Of a stretch of DNA of 19,802 bases, positions 1 to 9,736 are shown piece by piece. Both the position numbers and the translations under genes were made by a program. Source of the stretch: Gymnopilus junonius (taxonomy: Eukaryota > Basidiomycota > Agaricomycetes > Agaricales > Galerinaceae); NCBI GenBank assembly GCA_015501075.1, contig JADNYJ010000582.1:1-19802 (forward strand). The letters run 5' to 3'. The number at the start of each line of letters is the position of its first letter. The first letter of the stretch is position 1. The notes beneath the pieces are model-generated. The model saw only the letters and a program-made list of their open reading frames with translations, had not been told where the DNA came from and made no database searches.

Positions 1-3000
1 AAAGCTTACATCAAACCATTGCTACTCAGGGGTCTTCGCTCGCCAAAATTTCTTGAAGAAGAAACAGGCGGGTGATTCATAGCAAAGGTCGACTGTGTAA
101 GCCATCCTTCATCCTCATCCTCTTCGTCAGAGGATGAGCCAAATTGGTCTGTTGATCCCATTTCTTGAGCCAATACCGTGCAAACTATCCAAGAAAGGTA
201 TTAGAATTTTGCTTGGATGTAATATAAGGAAGAAGCGCACATGAGGAGCGATTGGACGACATGTTATCGTCATCCTCATCATCCTCACCAACATCGGCAG
301 ATCCGAAATCAGCAGTCGAAACTGGCGTGGAAGGACCAACGCTTGCGGCCCTCCTGAACTCGCCTCTTACTCCACCTTCAATCTCACTGTCGTCAGCACT
401 GGCATTGACCGTAGTCATCTCAGGCCATATCATCTTCGTCACCTTCCACTGTGCTGGGTTCGCACCACATTCGACCTAATCACGGGTTTACCGCGCCAAC
501 AGTCTGTTGTCTTTCTTCGTCTCGTTATACCGTCCAGTTACGAAGTTGTCCATTCAGGTTCTGGTGCGTATTGGATGATGACGAGTCGGAGGTCGGGTGG
601 AAACGTGCCATGGCGGTGATGACGTCTTCGGAGATGAGCATGAGGTGGCCATGTAGCCTAGTCGGACACCTTTTGGTTTGAGCTGGAGAAAAGGGCACGT
701 TGGTCAGTGTATTCAGCACACAAGATTGGAATATCGAGATGCGTACCTTTCGATGTCATTCTGTTTCTGAGCTCTACTATCCGATGTAAAATTTGGCGTC
801 GCGGAAGAGAGAGATGATAAGTTCCTGTATACCCACTTCCGCACCTCCAGTCATGACTGATGAACTACATCATAGACAGCATGTGCAAGAAGTTGTTCCA
901 TGGTATTCGAAGAACATGTCTGGAAGACAAAAGATCAACACAATGTAGGGCACAGCGATAAAGAAAAGGCTTACAATCATTGTAACAAGAACGCCGTGAT
1001 CTAGCCAACGACGTTTCAGCTGTTCCCCAACAGCAATAACGTTTCCGTAGATCCTCTAAAGTCGCTCTTCTCCTTGACCGTGAGCTCCTTCTTGACCCAC
1101 GACCCGAAGACCGCGAACTCATCAATCCCGGCTCTCGGATTCAGGGCTGGACGCCACAGAGAGACCTGTGTTCCCTTTCAAAGATGGATCAAGACTTCTG
1201 ATAATGCAGTGTTTTCAGGCGAAGCGGCAACGGTCAACTGCGGGAGGCCTTGGTGGACGGTATAGGTGATAAAGGTTCGTCATACATCGCTATTTCTTCC
1301 ATAGCTTCGTCGTCTGAACTGCCTGGCTCCTCTGAACCAGTCATATCATCGTCAGAATCAAGTGAAGACGAATCTTCAGCTGGATTTCGGACTGGGAATG
1401 TAAGTGTAGGAGCTGGACCCTCTTCATCATATTCATCGTCTTGATCCATGTCTTCAGGTTCGCGGTCATTGCCGCTATTCAGAGCAATGACCTGAGCCAA
1501 TTCTTCTAAACCAGCAAGACCACCTTGCAGGCGACCGTCAGAGTCGTAAACATGTGAGAATGCGGAGGATCGGTTGAGTAGTGACATGTTTGAACAATGT
1601 AAGAGTTCTGCGTAGAGTTCGACGATACGATAACGTTCAAGTGTGAAAGGGGTCATAGTTCCAATGGTTGTGGATATGGATCCAAGCTACTAGAGAGTTA
1701 AAATGGGTCGTAGAAAATTTATAAATATATACGCACGAAAGAGCGTGGCGATTTCAGATACTTTTGAAACTCTGCCAAGCGAGATGACAGTATTTCGAGC
1801 ATGGGACCCAGGTGGACGACACCCATCCTATTGACCATCTCCTTTAGAGCCTGCTCAAGAGCTGTGCGAAGATCTTCTCCTGTTAAATGTGATTGTTGCT
1901 GGACCTGAATGAGACGGTTTCGTAAGGCATGGAAGAGATACGGTTCAAAATAGTCCGAGTTGTTCTTCCGTATTAGTTCGATAACAACAGAAATGGATTG
2001 CACAACAGATGAGGTATATGATTCAAAAGTAGGGGAAAGAAGTTTGCCTTCGTCGCTGCTGTCGTGCTCCGCTGGTTTATTACAGCTTTCCGGAGAAAAT
2101 TCCGTCAGCATGTACTCGACGAGCTTGTACATGTTGGCCGGGCTTGCCAGTTCTCGTGCAAAGCGGTTGGAGGCTGGACCATTTTGCAGACCCTCGGTAA
2201 GACCCGCTCCAGGGGAGGGAGTTGCCATTGAAATGATATTCTTTACGAGGTCTGCTACGACGGTATGAACCGAAGGGGTGTAATTCGGCGAAAGAAGGTC
2301 AATAAGGCGGCCAATAAGGTTCTCGGACGATAACCACTGCAGAGCCGTTGGATGAGACGTAATTTAACATGCAATACAATGCGCCGCACCTCGAGAACAT
2401 TGCTGTTTTGAATGGCTTCGTCCAGTTGTGTGATGCGGCCCATAAGATCCACGAACGAAGGGGTCTCAATGTGTCGAAGTATCCTTTCGACGATGTTGGG
2501 TTGGGACTGTAAAAACGCGAGCATCTAATAGACTAGAGGTCTAGGACCGAACTTCGTCAAACATTGATAAAGCATAACGCACCTCTGCTGGCTTTTTGGT
2601 CATGAAGACAGAATTTATTTTCACAAAATGAGAGGCCATGGTCATTTGAGTCTTCATGTCATCGGGGGATCGATCCAGAACGGTCTCCCAGAAGGGGACG
2701 AGGAGCTGCTGCTGCTCATTGATGCAGGTCTCCACAATTGACCATATATCACTGCATAAGACCTCTGTTGAGATATAAGGGTACCTTTGAAAACGTCAAT
2801 CCGGTTTGCCCTATCTATAGTGGGTGGGATTCCTGTGTGAAATCAGAACGCACTTGAAACGACCTTTCTCCTCGCCCTCAATTTGGCCAGTCACATAGCC
2901 CAATAACCTATGGAGGACATCCACCCGCTCAAAGTAGTCTATCAGCCGTGTATTTTGGGCTTTACATTCTTGCAGCAGGTCATCTTCATCTAGAATAGCT

Positions 3001-3152
3001 TCCAGCGCGACATCCTCTTTGTCGAGTAAGCTGTCGATGGCTGAACCATTATGGAACCCGAATCTGTAGGAAAGAATAAAAACCGCACAGAAAAGACGGT
3101 GCGCGTTAGAAATGGACCGGCGAGGGCTGGTTACAGACTACCTCCAAAACAT
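1..3152 (-). CDS. SAPS-domain protein, Sit4/PP6 phosphatase regulatory subunit (3'-partial, frame-broken C-terminus)
   Basis: SAPS proteins bind the catalytic subunit of PP2A-like phosphatases (yeast Sit4, animal PP6) and direct it in cell-cycle and nutrient signalling. The start is clear: the first coding exon (3142-3152) gives MFW plus a split Arg, and exon 2 continues FGFHNG, followed by LLDKED and DLLQECKAQN, the family N-terminus. Exons 2854-3063, 2583-2784, 2390-2524, 1737-2336 and from 1686 downward join in phase without error. They carry ETPSFVDLM, WLSSENLIGRLIDLLSPNY and ELYAELLHCSNMSLLNR, all typical of the SAPS domain. About 386 residues precede exon 6. After an acidic Asp/Glu/Ser stretch the reading frame breaks near 1260, and it breaks at least a dozen more times down to position 1. 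Family signal (for example KRRWLDHG, PWNNFLH, ISLFRDAK, LISEDVI, QYAPEPEW, GRYNETKK) continues across the three frames. The C-terminus may extend past the left edge. Family assignment is sure; whether the gene is functional is not. Confidence 0.88.
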
Positions 3153-3749
3153 GAGGTCTCGGCGGTTCTCTGTCCTCGTGAAGTCACCGGAATAGTGGTA
3201 GTAAAGTAAGAAGAGAAGAGATAAAAATGGTCACGACAGCCACGATCCTCTCCACACATTCATCACCTTGTTCCGCAAGATATCTCTCTTATTTTGCTCA
3301 TCTGTGAGACGCTATATAAGCTCTATGGACTAATTTCGGTCACTATATGGTATGTCCGTCTATTGATAAGATTTTTTCAATAGGTCTATCAGCCCCTATT
3401 ATGCATAATACCAGGACACGAAGTTCAGACAAAGTTCTATCCGGATTCCGGGGTGCGGTGAGGTCTCCGAATCGACGTGTTTAGGCGTCATGATTGATCA
3501 GAATTGTGCAGAGCGTTTGTACGTGCGACCAGGAAAAGGCCAAAAGATAAGTAGATCTTCATTCTCGCGCTGGCCTTGCCTATCAATCTCAGGTTGCCGA
3601 GATAAACATCCATTAGGAATGGACAGTGTGTCGCTTGAAGGGGTATCAAATAAATGTCGGAACTGATTACATGCATAATTAGAGTCCTAGTAATAGTAAA
3701 GGGAGATATCCAGGAAAGATATGAAACATTGTCCTTAGCTACACAGTCC
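3153..3749. other. Intergenic: SAPS promoter side and AP-2 mu 3' flank
   Basis: About 600 bases between the start of the SAPS gene and the stop of the AP-2 mu gene, both on the minus strand. Nothing here reads as conserved protein. The only promoter-like string is a TATATAG on the minus strand (listed separately). No repeat or RNA gene was recognised. Confidence 0.6.
3313..3319 (-). promoter_or_regulatory. Possible TATA-like box of the SAPS gene
   Basis: On the minus strand the sequence reads TATATAG, about 160 bases upstream of the SAPS start codon. That would allow a leader of about 130 bases. The match is short and the region is AT-rich, so this is only a candidate. Confidence 0.25.
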
Positions 3750-5580
3750 TTAAAACTGTGATTCGGAACAACGTCAGGACATCCATAACACTCTACTTGA
3801 ATGAAGGCACGCACCCTAACTTGATAAGAACCATCCGCCTTCGTGAGATATCGGACCCACTTTATACTCTGGTAATTGGCCTTCTCATACACCTTCAAAA
3901 ATCGCACAATCAACCCAGACGCGGTGAACATGAGCACTTGGAAGTCGACATCAATGGGCGGCCTTGCCCATACTTGCCGGGTCGTTGTGCTAGCGAGTGC
4001 TGCTGTAGCTGCTAATGTGCATTCTTGACCACCTTGCAGCCTCGCGACTCTGTGATGGAGGGTTATTACGTTAATATGCGGATAGAGTGCAAAGATGGTT
4101 TCTTACTTCCCACACAATAACATTCTCTGCTGGGACGTACTTAGCCTTCCCTGTGGCAACTTTACAGTCCACAGTGGTTGCGTTCAACGGTGTCGGTATA
4201 CGTAATACGACGTTCGTAGCTGATAGTTTATTATTGAAGTTGGCTTTGATAGTCACTGTGTACTGTACTTGTGTCGTTCCAACTTCCGTTACTGACGGGA
4301 TGATGCGTAAAGGTAGCTTGACATTTGAGGTGGACCGATATCTGGCAATGCAGCATTAGAAGGGCGTCTGTACTTCTGAGCAGAGAGAAGATACCGCATA
4401 AGTTCGAATTCACCATCTGGAGGGATAAAACTGATTGTCCGATGAGCATCGAACTCATCGAGGCGAACACATTGATGGAAACGACAGTCGTCCAGTTCGA
4501 CAGCGTCACTGGCGCCTTTCTCGTTCTTGTCAAGGACAAGCTTGTCGTTCAGTCCGAACTTGCATTCGGGCGTTCCGGATAGGTATGCGCGCATTTGGAT
4601 GTGACCGTCAATGTCAGCGCGTAAGATAGTTCCTATCGGAAGAATTAGTCATTTACAGTGTGTGTATAGTATAGGTCGGGCCTACCTTTGGCACTCATAC
4701 TTAAATTCACGGTCTCTATTACGTCCACAAAGGCTTCGTTTTTCTTGTACTTGACATCTGCACGCCGCCAACTTGTTGTGCCAGTTGCTTGCGTTGTAAT
4801 CTTGGAAGATTCCTCCTGTATTTTTTTGAACACACTTAAAATTGCGAATCATGGATGTTAAGACTTACAGCCGCTATCGATGCGGAAACGATACTTTCAG
4901 TGGTGATGTACGTCTTCAGGGTGTCAATTTCACTGTTCTGAGGGTAGCCAAAGTCGTTGATCTCTGGTGGCCAGTTAGAGCCCTATAAATCAAGTTCCAG
5001 GGTGAAGGGGCGCACCATCGATCAGCTCATAAATGACCACAAAATTATTCTTCACGGACTCCTCGTCAAACTTCCCAAAGTATGCTTTGCAAATGTTGAT
5101 AAACCGGTAACAGTATTCAAAGACGAGAGCCGCGTTTGCGTTTGTTCTGCTCGGCCGTCAGTTGCACATACAACGGTCAGAGAAATCTTCACGCACTTCG
5201 TGACGGCAACAACATAAAGGTTGTTCACTCTGACATGGAAGAAGCTGGTCGACCCCAGTGTGATAATCGGCGACCTCACGTCGCTGTTCGACACGACTTG
5301 TATCCGGAAAACATCGGCAATTGATCGCCTATAAGAGTACGCAGCATGAGCCATTGATTTTGCGCGGAGATAAAGGGAAACCACACTTGAAGTCGGTGCG
5401 ATAGAGCCTTGATATCAGCACCTAAGTGGTGTAAATGTCAGACCACCATTTATTGCAGGGAACTCTAATTTCATGAATTCACCTCGCCCTTTTGGTTGAA
5501 GATAAAGAATGCCTGACACAATAATGTGTTTAAGCAAATATCTTCAGTGTAATAGTTTTGCTGTGACTGACCGATATCAT
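3750..5580 (-). CDS. AP-2 clathrin adaptor complex, mu subunit
   Basis: Medium chain of the AP-2 heterotetramer, which links cargo and phosphoinositides to clathrin at the plasma membrane. Coding exons (high to low): 5572-5580, 5483-5512, 5387-5421, 5193-5328, 5016-5146, 4869-4963, 4686-4815, 4395-4632, 4107-4341, 3815-4049, 3750-3755. The protein begins [13 protein letters not shown] (longin-like N-terminal domain). It continues with [14 protein letters not shown], then the mu-homology domain with [30 protein letters not shown] and [13 protein letters not shown], and [16 protein letters not shown] at the very end. The NDKL, PPDGEF and GSYQ motifs place it with AP-2 mu rather than AP-1 or AP-3. 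Spliced length corresponds to about 425 residues, the usual size. The phase is off by one base at two exon starts (near 5140-5146 and 4047-4049), although amino-acid identity resumes at once; these may be indels in the sequence. It is upstream of, and codirectional with, the SAPS gene. Confidence 0.93.
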
Positions 5581-5916
5581 GGTAATACGAAAGGTATGTA
5601 ATGATAATGTAACGAACCCAAAACGAAACAGATAATGATGCGCCTGAGGGGCTCGGAGGCAGTTGGGTGTGCTTGACCCTAACCTTAACATTACCTCGAT
5701 CGAGTTGACCAAACACTAAGTTTGACCTCTCAATTGCCTCTCAACGTTCGACGTTCAACTTGTCCTTTCCCCATCTCATTATGATGGGTCATAAGAAACT
5801 AAAGTCTCTTACTCGACCACAACCCCAACTCACTGGCACTATTTTTTGGTGAGGAAAAGTTACGATAGCCCGTTTCTCACTATGTCGCTGGTGGTGGTGG
5901 TAACTTGCAAGCCTTA
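5581..5916. other. Intergenic: upstream region of AP-2 mu
   Basis: About 340 bases between the AP-2 mu start codon and the left end of the mariner relic. It holds a GGT run near 5888-5900 and a short CCCTAACCTTAAC string near 5677-5689. No convincing gene or TATA box was seen. The AP-2 mu promoter must lie here or extend through the transposon. Confidence 0.5.
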
Positions 5917-5944
5917 CAGTGCTTTGCATATTTCCGTGAAAATC
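5917..5944 (+). repeat. Left terminal inverted repeat of mariner relic
   Basis: 28 bases beginning CAGTGCTTTGCATATTTCCG, preceded by TA. It pairs with 6693-6720 with two mismatches. Weaker similarity appears to continue inward for another 20-30 bases. Confidence 0.87.
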
Positions 5945-6223
5945 GATTCATACTAAATTCGATCAGGTGACCGTGAGCCCCAGCCAAACAAATGACTCAG
6001 CTTCGATTTTAGATCTGATCAGTGCTCGACGTTGTTCACCTCCGCGACTACGTCTCCTGCTGCCTTCCAATTTGAATTCTGCGTCAAGCTCGATATTGCT
6101 ATAAGTCTGCTGATAAGGTCCCTGTCTCTAATAATTGTTCTATCCAACCGCAGACTTCTCAAGATACTGTCTCATTCAGTCAAATGATCTAGTGACCTCT
6201 CCATTTCAAAGGGGTCGCCGGGC

Positions 6224-6625
6224 TTAAAACCAAGATGGGAGGACGAAAGAGAGTGTGCGAGATAGATTGATTTGATGCAATGCACGCGAAATCGTTGGAA
6301 TGGAGACGTGAACTTCACAGATATCCCTCAACTTTTGTTGCATCTCGTCAAGATATATGGAGGGATTTGCATCCAGGAGTGCGCTGACAAATAATAGGTC
6401 ATCATTTGAGAGAGATGGTGGATGGCCAGTCTGATGCTTGAATGGATTCCGGACTTGTCCAATGTCTCGATAGTTTGAGATGACTTTGTGGACTAGACCA
6501 ATAGAACAGCCTGAACAGTCCCTGATTTCCTCCATAGTTAGTAATTTCACATTGTACCAATGTACGATACACTCTTTCAAGTCGTCGGATACTTCAGCAG
6601 TCATTGCAAAGGATTGTAATGCCAA
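6224..6625 (-). pseudogene. Truncated mariner-like transposase, helix-turn-helix part only
   Basis: An open frame of 133 codons. It reads like the paired/winged helix-turn-helix head of fungal Tc1/mariner transposases: an initial SDDLKECIVHWYN helix, CSIGLVHKVISNYRDIGQV (first HTH), a basic linker with GHPPSLS, then LLDANPSIYLDEMQQKL and VSIPTISRALHQI (second HTH). A full transposase is about 330-350 residues with a DDE/DDD catalytic domain after this point. Here the frame runs into unrelated residues and stops, so catalysis is lost. The DNA-binding part is uninterrupted, so a short DNA-binding protein could still be made if transcribed. No intron is apparent. Confidence 0.8.
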
Positions 6626-6692
6626 TCAATCTAATCGGTATCGCCTTTGTTTGGTCAGGCACAGAAGTCACGTGTAGAATTTTAAAACTTTT

Positions 6693-6720
6693 GGTTTTCA
6701 CGGAATTATGCAAAGCACTG
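6693..6720 (-). repeat. Right terminal inverted repeat of mariner relic
   Basis: Ends in TGCAAAGCACTG followed by TA; the reverse complement of the left end with two mismatches in 28 bases. Confidence 0.87.
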
Positions 6721-6810
6721 TAATTCTTCTGAATCTATTTTATCTCGAAGCTAAATAAATGACCTTACAGTAACTTCAGAAATCTTCTCCGCAGCCGTAT
6801 AACGTGCGAG

Positions 6811-6817
6811 TATATAA
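6811..6817 (+). promoter_or_regulatory. Candidate TATA box of the GDSL esterase gene
   Basis: TATATAA, 257 bases before the esterase start codon, would give a leader of roughly 230 bases containing short upstream ORFs. A second TATA-like string, GTATATTAC near 7012-7020, lies about 55 bases before the start codon and is an equally possible core promoter. Only one, or neither, may be used. Confidence 0.35.
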
Positions 6818-7073
6818 CCACGGCGGGCCGTCCTGAGGCTTGTTAGCAAGTCAAGAAGCTCCAAATACCCATGTGATCGCTACTTGTCTGGCGCCAGCTG
6901 GCGTTGGTGGATGCTTCGTGCTCAGAAGCTCTTCGGGCGGGTTTTGTTGGGCTTTTACAATGTCGTCGCTTCTCTGTTTGGGGAGCCGGATATTTGTCGG
7001 AGTCGCAGGGGTAGTATATTACAACTTCCAATAAAATCTCCTTCATACGACGTGGACTAACTCATCTCACAAA

Positions 7074-8539
7074 ATGCTTGCACTGCGCGCCTTGAAGCCG
7101 ATTTTTCTAGTCTCCTTGGCCATCTCGTCTTTTGCTAAGCTCGCTTGGAAGGATACCAAGTCTTTGGTGACTTTTGGTGATTCGTATACGACGGATGGTG
7201 TGTTATATTCTTCTCGGCCTCGACAATTTCATACCAACGGAATCTACACAGGTTTCAATATCACCATTGGGCCCAATTCGCCTGACCCAGGATTTGTAAG
7301 TTGAAATGGCAAACGATGTTGCCTTTCTGACTTGCTTCAAAGGTATCGTCCAACGGTCCCAACTGGGTTGAAGCTCTTGGTAATAATTGTACTTAATATT
7401 CGTTACTTGCGTTGCTTACACCCTCTCTTCAGGAAGTACCTTTAACGTGGCTGGCACGAAGGTCAGCACACTTCCAACCCATCATTGAACAGTATCAATA
7501 ACGCGAGTTCAGGTATTCAACCTTGCTTCAGGAGGTGCTACAATAGATGCAGCGCTGGTTCCACCCTACCTGCCGACAGTGCTGTGAGTTTCATCAGTAT
7601 TCAGTGATATCGCTGAAATCTCAAATCTGATACCCGATAGGTCCGTGGTTGACCAAGTCACTCAATTCAAACAATTTTTGGCATCTAAGCCAGAAGATGC
7701 GCAGTGGTCAAGCAATAACACTTTATTTGCTATTTGGATCGGTATCAATGATGTCGTAAGCTATACAATGATATCTTTCTTGACACTGGCATTGATATAC
7801 GCTTGCAGGGCAATTCCTTTGGCTGGGTATGCTGATTGAATAGCTAAATTTTGACGCGAAATTCCTGATTTTTTATACAGACAAATATCACTCAACCACA
7901 GTTCTACTCAGTCTTGATGAACCGTCTTACTACACAGGTAGTTGCTCAGTTGGACTAGTTGGTCACATTCTAACTTGTCTTGACCTTTTATTCCAGCTCG
8001 ACGAGCTATACGACCTGGGTGCCCGTTCCTTCCTCGTCCTCACAGTGCCGCCAACAGATAGAGCACCTCTCATCCTGCAACAAGGACCAAGCGTCGTTGC
8101 GAAGTTCAAGCCTCTCTTGGCCAACTACAATGCACAGCTGAATTCAACTGTGAAGAAATTCCAGGCATCGCATAGAAACATCGAAACTGCCATCGTCTTT
8201 GATACCCAGCCCGTCTTCAACACCCTTTTGGATAATGCTAGCACCTTTGGCTTCGTCAATATTACAGGCTTTTGTGAGGCGTACGAAAATGGGACACCTT
8301 CTCAAACTACTCAGATTGCTCCGTGCGCACCAGTCTCGAACTACTTGTATGTTTTACTTTGATTTGTCCTCAAGTTACTCTGTCTGATCAGATGTTTAAC
8401 ATGAAGCTGGTTGAACACGTTGCATCCGCTGTTCACTGTTCACAAGTACGTTCGTCTGCACATGGTTTCTGCCCTTGACTCCTAATGGTCCTCCCCTAGC
8501 ATGCTTGCACATGCCATCTCAACTGTGCTCAGCACTTGA
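7074..8539 (+). CDS. Secreted GDSL/SGNH esterase, carbohydrate esterase family 16-like
   Basis: Predicted secreted ester hydrolase, most like fungal CE16 acetylesterases, which remove acetyl groups from plant-wall sugars. Exons: 7074-7197, 7252-7295, 7343-7379, 7433-7461, 7513-7583, 7641-7755, 7809-7826, 7881-7937, 7997-8346, 8407-8445, 8500-8539; all ten junctions are GT-AG and in phase, giving 307 residues. A hydrophobic signal peptide covers about residues 1-21. Then come VTFGDSYTTDG (block I with nucleophile Ser), LASGGATIDAAL (block II Gly), WIGINDVGNSFGW (block III GxND) and WLNTLHPLFTVHN (block V with catalytic His). The Asp usually three residues before that His is Asn here. Several N-x-S/T sites fit secretion. 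Many short exons are usual for this family in agarics. The gene looks intact. Substrate cannot be told from sequence. Confidence 0.92.
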
Positions 8540-8813
8540 TAAACGGTTGCAAACTACGTATTTCTGTTGGAAAGGACCTGTTCCAGAAGAATCGATGGGA
8601 CATGAAAATGAAGTGGATTTGTATCTCAATGGAACACTGTATTCAGACCAGTATTGAAAATAGGATCTGAAGTCTCCAAAAGTTGCGGTCGCTTATGCTA
8701 GTGCTGAGATTGGTACCCGCGTTATGGCATAAATGGCAATTGCGGCGAGACGCGTCATCAACATCTTTTTGTCCCCTTCGTTCCATACCACCACGAAGGC
8801 ACATTCCATAGTC

Positions 8814-9335
8814 ATGCCCGTTACTGAATTTGCGACTCTAAAACTCAAGGAGCCCTATACAACCGACAACGAGGATCTACGCAAGCTTTTTCAGTCCGTT
8901 GCAAAGCAACAAGCAACGTGGTCTGGGTATCCACTCACGTTCTACCACGACGCTCAGAACCCATCATTGCTTCATATCGTGTCAGGTTGGAAGAATGCTC
9001 ATGCTCACCAGGAGTGGATAGCAAGCGAGGAGAATCAAAAGTATTTATCTGTGTTCGACCCACTCTTATCGGTTGAAGGCCTGGCGCACGTTGACGTAGA
9101 CTTCGCTCAAGTTCCTTCTAACACTCAAGTTCTGGTCTTCAAAAAAAGAGCCTCGGACGATGAAGAAACCAAGCCGGCGAATGAGACTACCATTGGTCGA
9201 CAGCCCGCATGGGCGGGCGAGGGAGTTGATGTCGACAATCCGAAAGATTTCTACTACTTCGCGGCGTACGACAATTTCGATGAATCAACCCGAGCAGTAG
9301 ATGATGGCAGCATTCTGAGACGGGTCTACTTTTAG
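8814..9335 (+). CDS. ABM-like dimeric alpha-beta barrel protein
   Basis: An intronless ORF of 173 codons from the Met at 8814. The first 95 residues have the pattern of antibiotic-biosynthesis-monooxygenase (ABM)-like ferredoxin-fold domains: MPVTEFATLKL (strand 1), LRKLFQSVAKQQATW (helix), LLHIVSGWKNAHAHQEWIAS (central strand and helix), then LAHVDVDF. The rest, with an acidic SDDEETKPAN stretch and DNPKDFYYFAAYDNF, is not recognised. Such proteins include small oxygenases and many of unknown role. The frame is also open from a Met at 8733, directly after an in-frame TAA. That start would add 27 residues rich in Arg/Lys/His/Ser/Thr without acids, like a mitochondrial presequence. I prefer 8814 because the ABM fold starts there. 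The gene lies 274 bases after the esterase stop on the same strand. Confidence 0.72.
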   Translation: MPVTEFATLKLKEPYTTDNEDLRKLFQSVAKQQATWSGYPLTFYHDAQNPSLLHIVSGWKNAHAHQEWIASEENQKYLSVFDPLLSVEGLAHVDVDFAQVPSNTQVLVFKKRASDDEETKPANETTIGRQPAWAGEGVDVDNPKDFYYFAAYDNFDESTRAVDDGSILRRVYF

Positions 9336-9736
9336 CTGGGGTATTCACATCCTTGAGGTGGGTCCTTCTCTCGTGTTGTAGATGACAGAAAACTGATTCA
9401 TTGGCAGGACGCGGGATATCAAACCAGTTTGAGCCGCCTATATACTATAGGTGATTTTCTTGGGGAACAGAAGCTGTGACATCAGAACGGCTCTGCTCAG
9501 AATTGAAAGTAGGAAAGTATGGCAAAACATTGCGGAAACAAGTATCCTGTAGGCAGCAGTGGATCAAATCATGAATCTATTTTGAGTCGCCTGTATGTAT
9601 GTACTGTGATCTGAACATGTAACCAATGCATAACCATGGCATGCCAATATGGCATCGCTTCTTATCTGCATGGGCGCTCAGTTGAACTGCTTACTTCTAG
9701 CTTCTTTTTTTGCAAGTTGACTGATCAGTCTGAACG
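9336..9736. other. Intergenic: upstream region of the NLR gene
   Basis: About 400 bases between the ABM-like gene and the NLR start. Two loosely similar strings, TTGAGCCGCCTATATACTA near 9428 and TTGAGTCGCCTGTATGTA near 9583, are about 155 bases apart and might be a degenerate repeat. No TATA box at a typical distance was found. No protein signal. Confidence 0.5.
9623..9627 (+). promoter_or_regulatory. Possible CCAAT box upstream of NLR gene
   Basis: A CCAAT pentamer 110 bases before the NLR start codon, in the usual distance range for fungal CCAAT-binding-complex sites. A pentamer is expected often by chance, so support is weak. Confidence 0.25.

Larger units (their letters stand above)
5917..6720 (-). 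mobile_element. Tc1/mariner-type deletion derivative (804 bp, TIRs, TA target duplication)
   Basis: The ends are inverted repeats starting CAGTGCTTTGCATA, matching 26 of 28 bases between 5917-5944 and the reverse complement of 6693-6720. Both ends abut TA (5915-5916 and 6721-6722), the target duplication expected of Tc1/mariner elements. Inside, on the minus strand, lies an ORF for the N-terminal helix-turn-helix part of a transposase (6224-6625), starting about 95 bases from the right end as expected for the transposase 5' side. No DDE/DDD catalytic region can be found in the 280 bases after it, so the element cannot move by itself. It sits between the divergent AP-2 mu and esterase genes and may affect either promoter. 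Confidence 0.87.

Noticed and set aside
5677..5689. CCCTAACCTTAAC resembles the telomere repeat CCCTAA.
   Set aside because: Only about two imperfect units, inside an ordinary intergenic region flanked by genes; no array.
5888..5900. GGT triplet run as a microsatellite.
   Set aside because: Only about four units; below what would be noteworthy.
7074..9335. Esterase, ABM-like gene and NLR as a co-regulated cluster.
   Set aside because: They are codirectional and close, but each has its own intergenic space and there is no functional link; close spacing is normal in such genomes.
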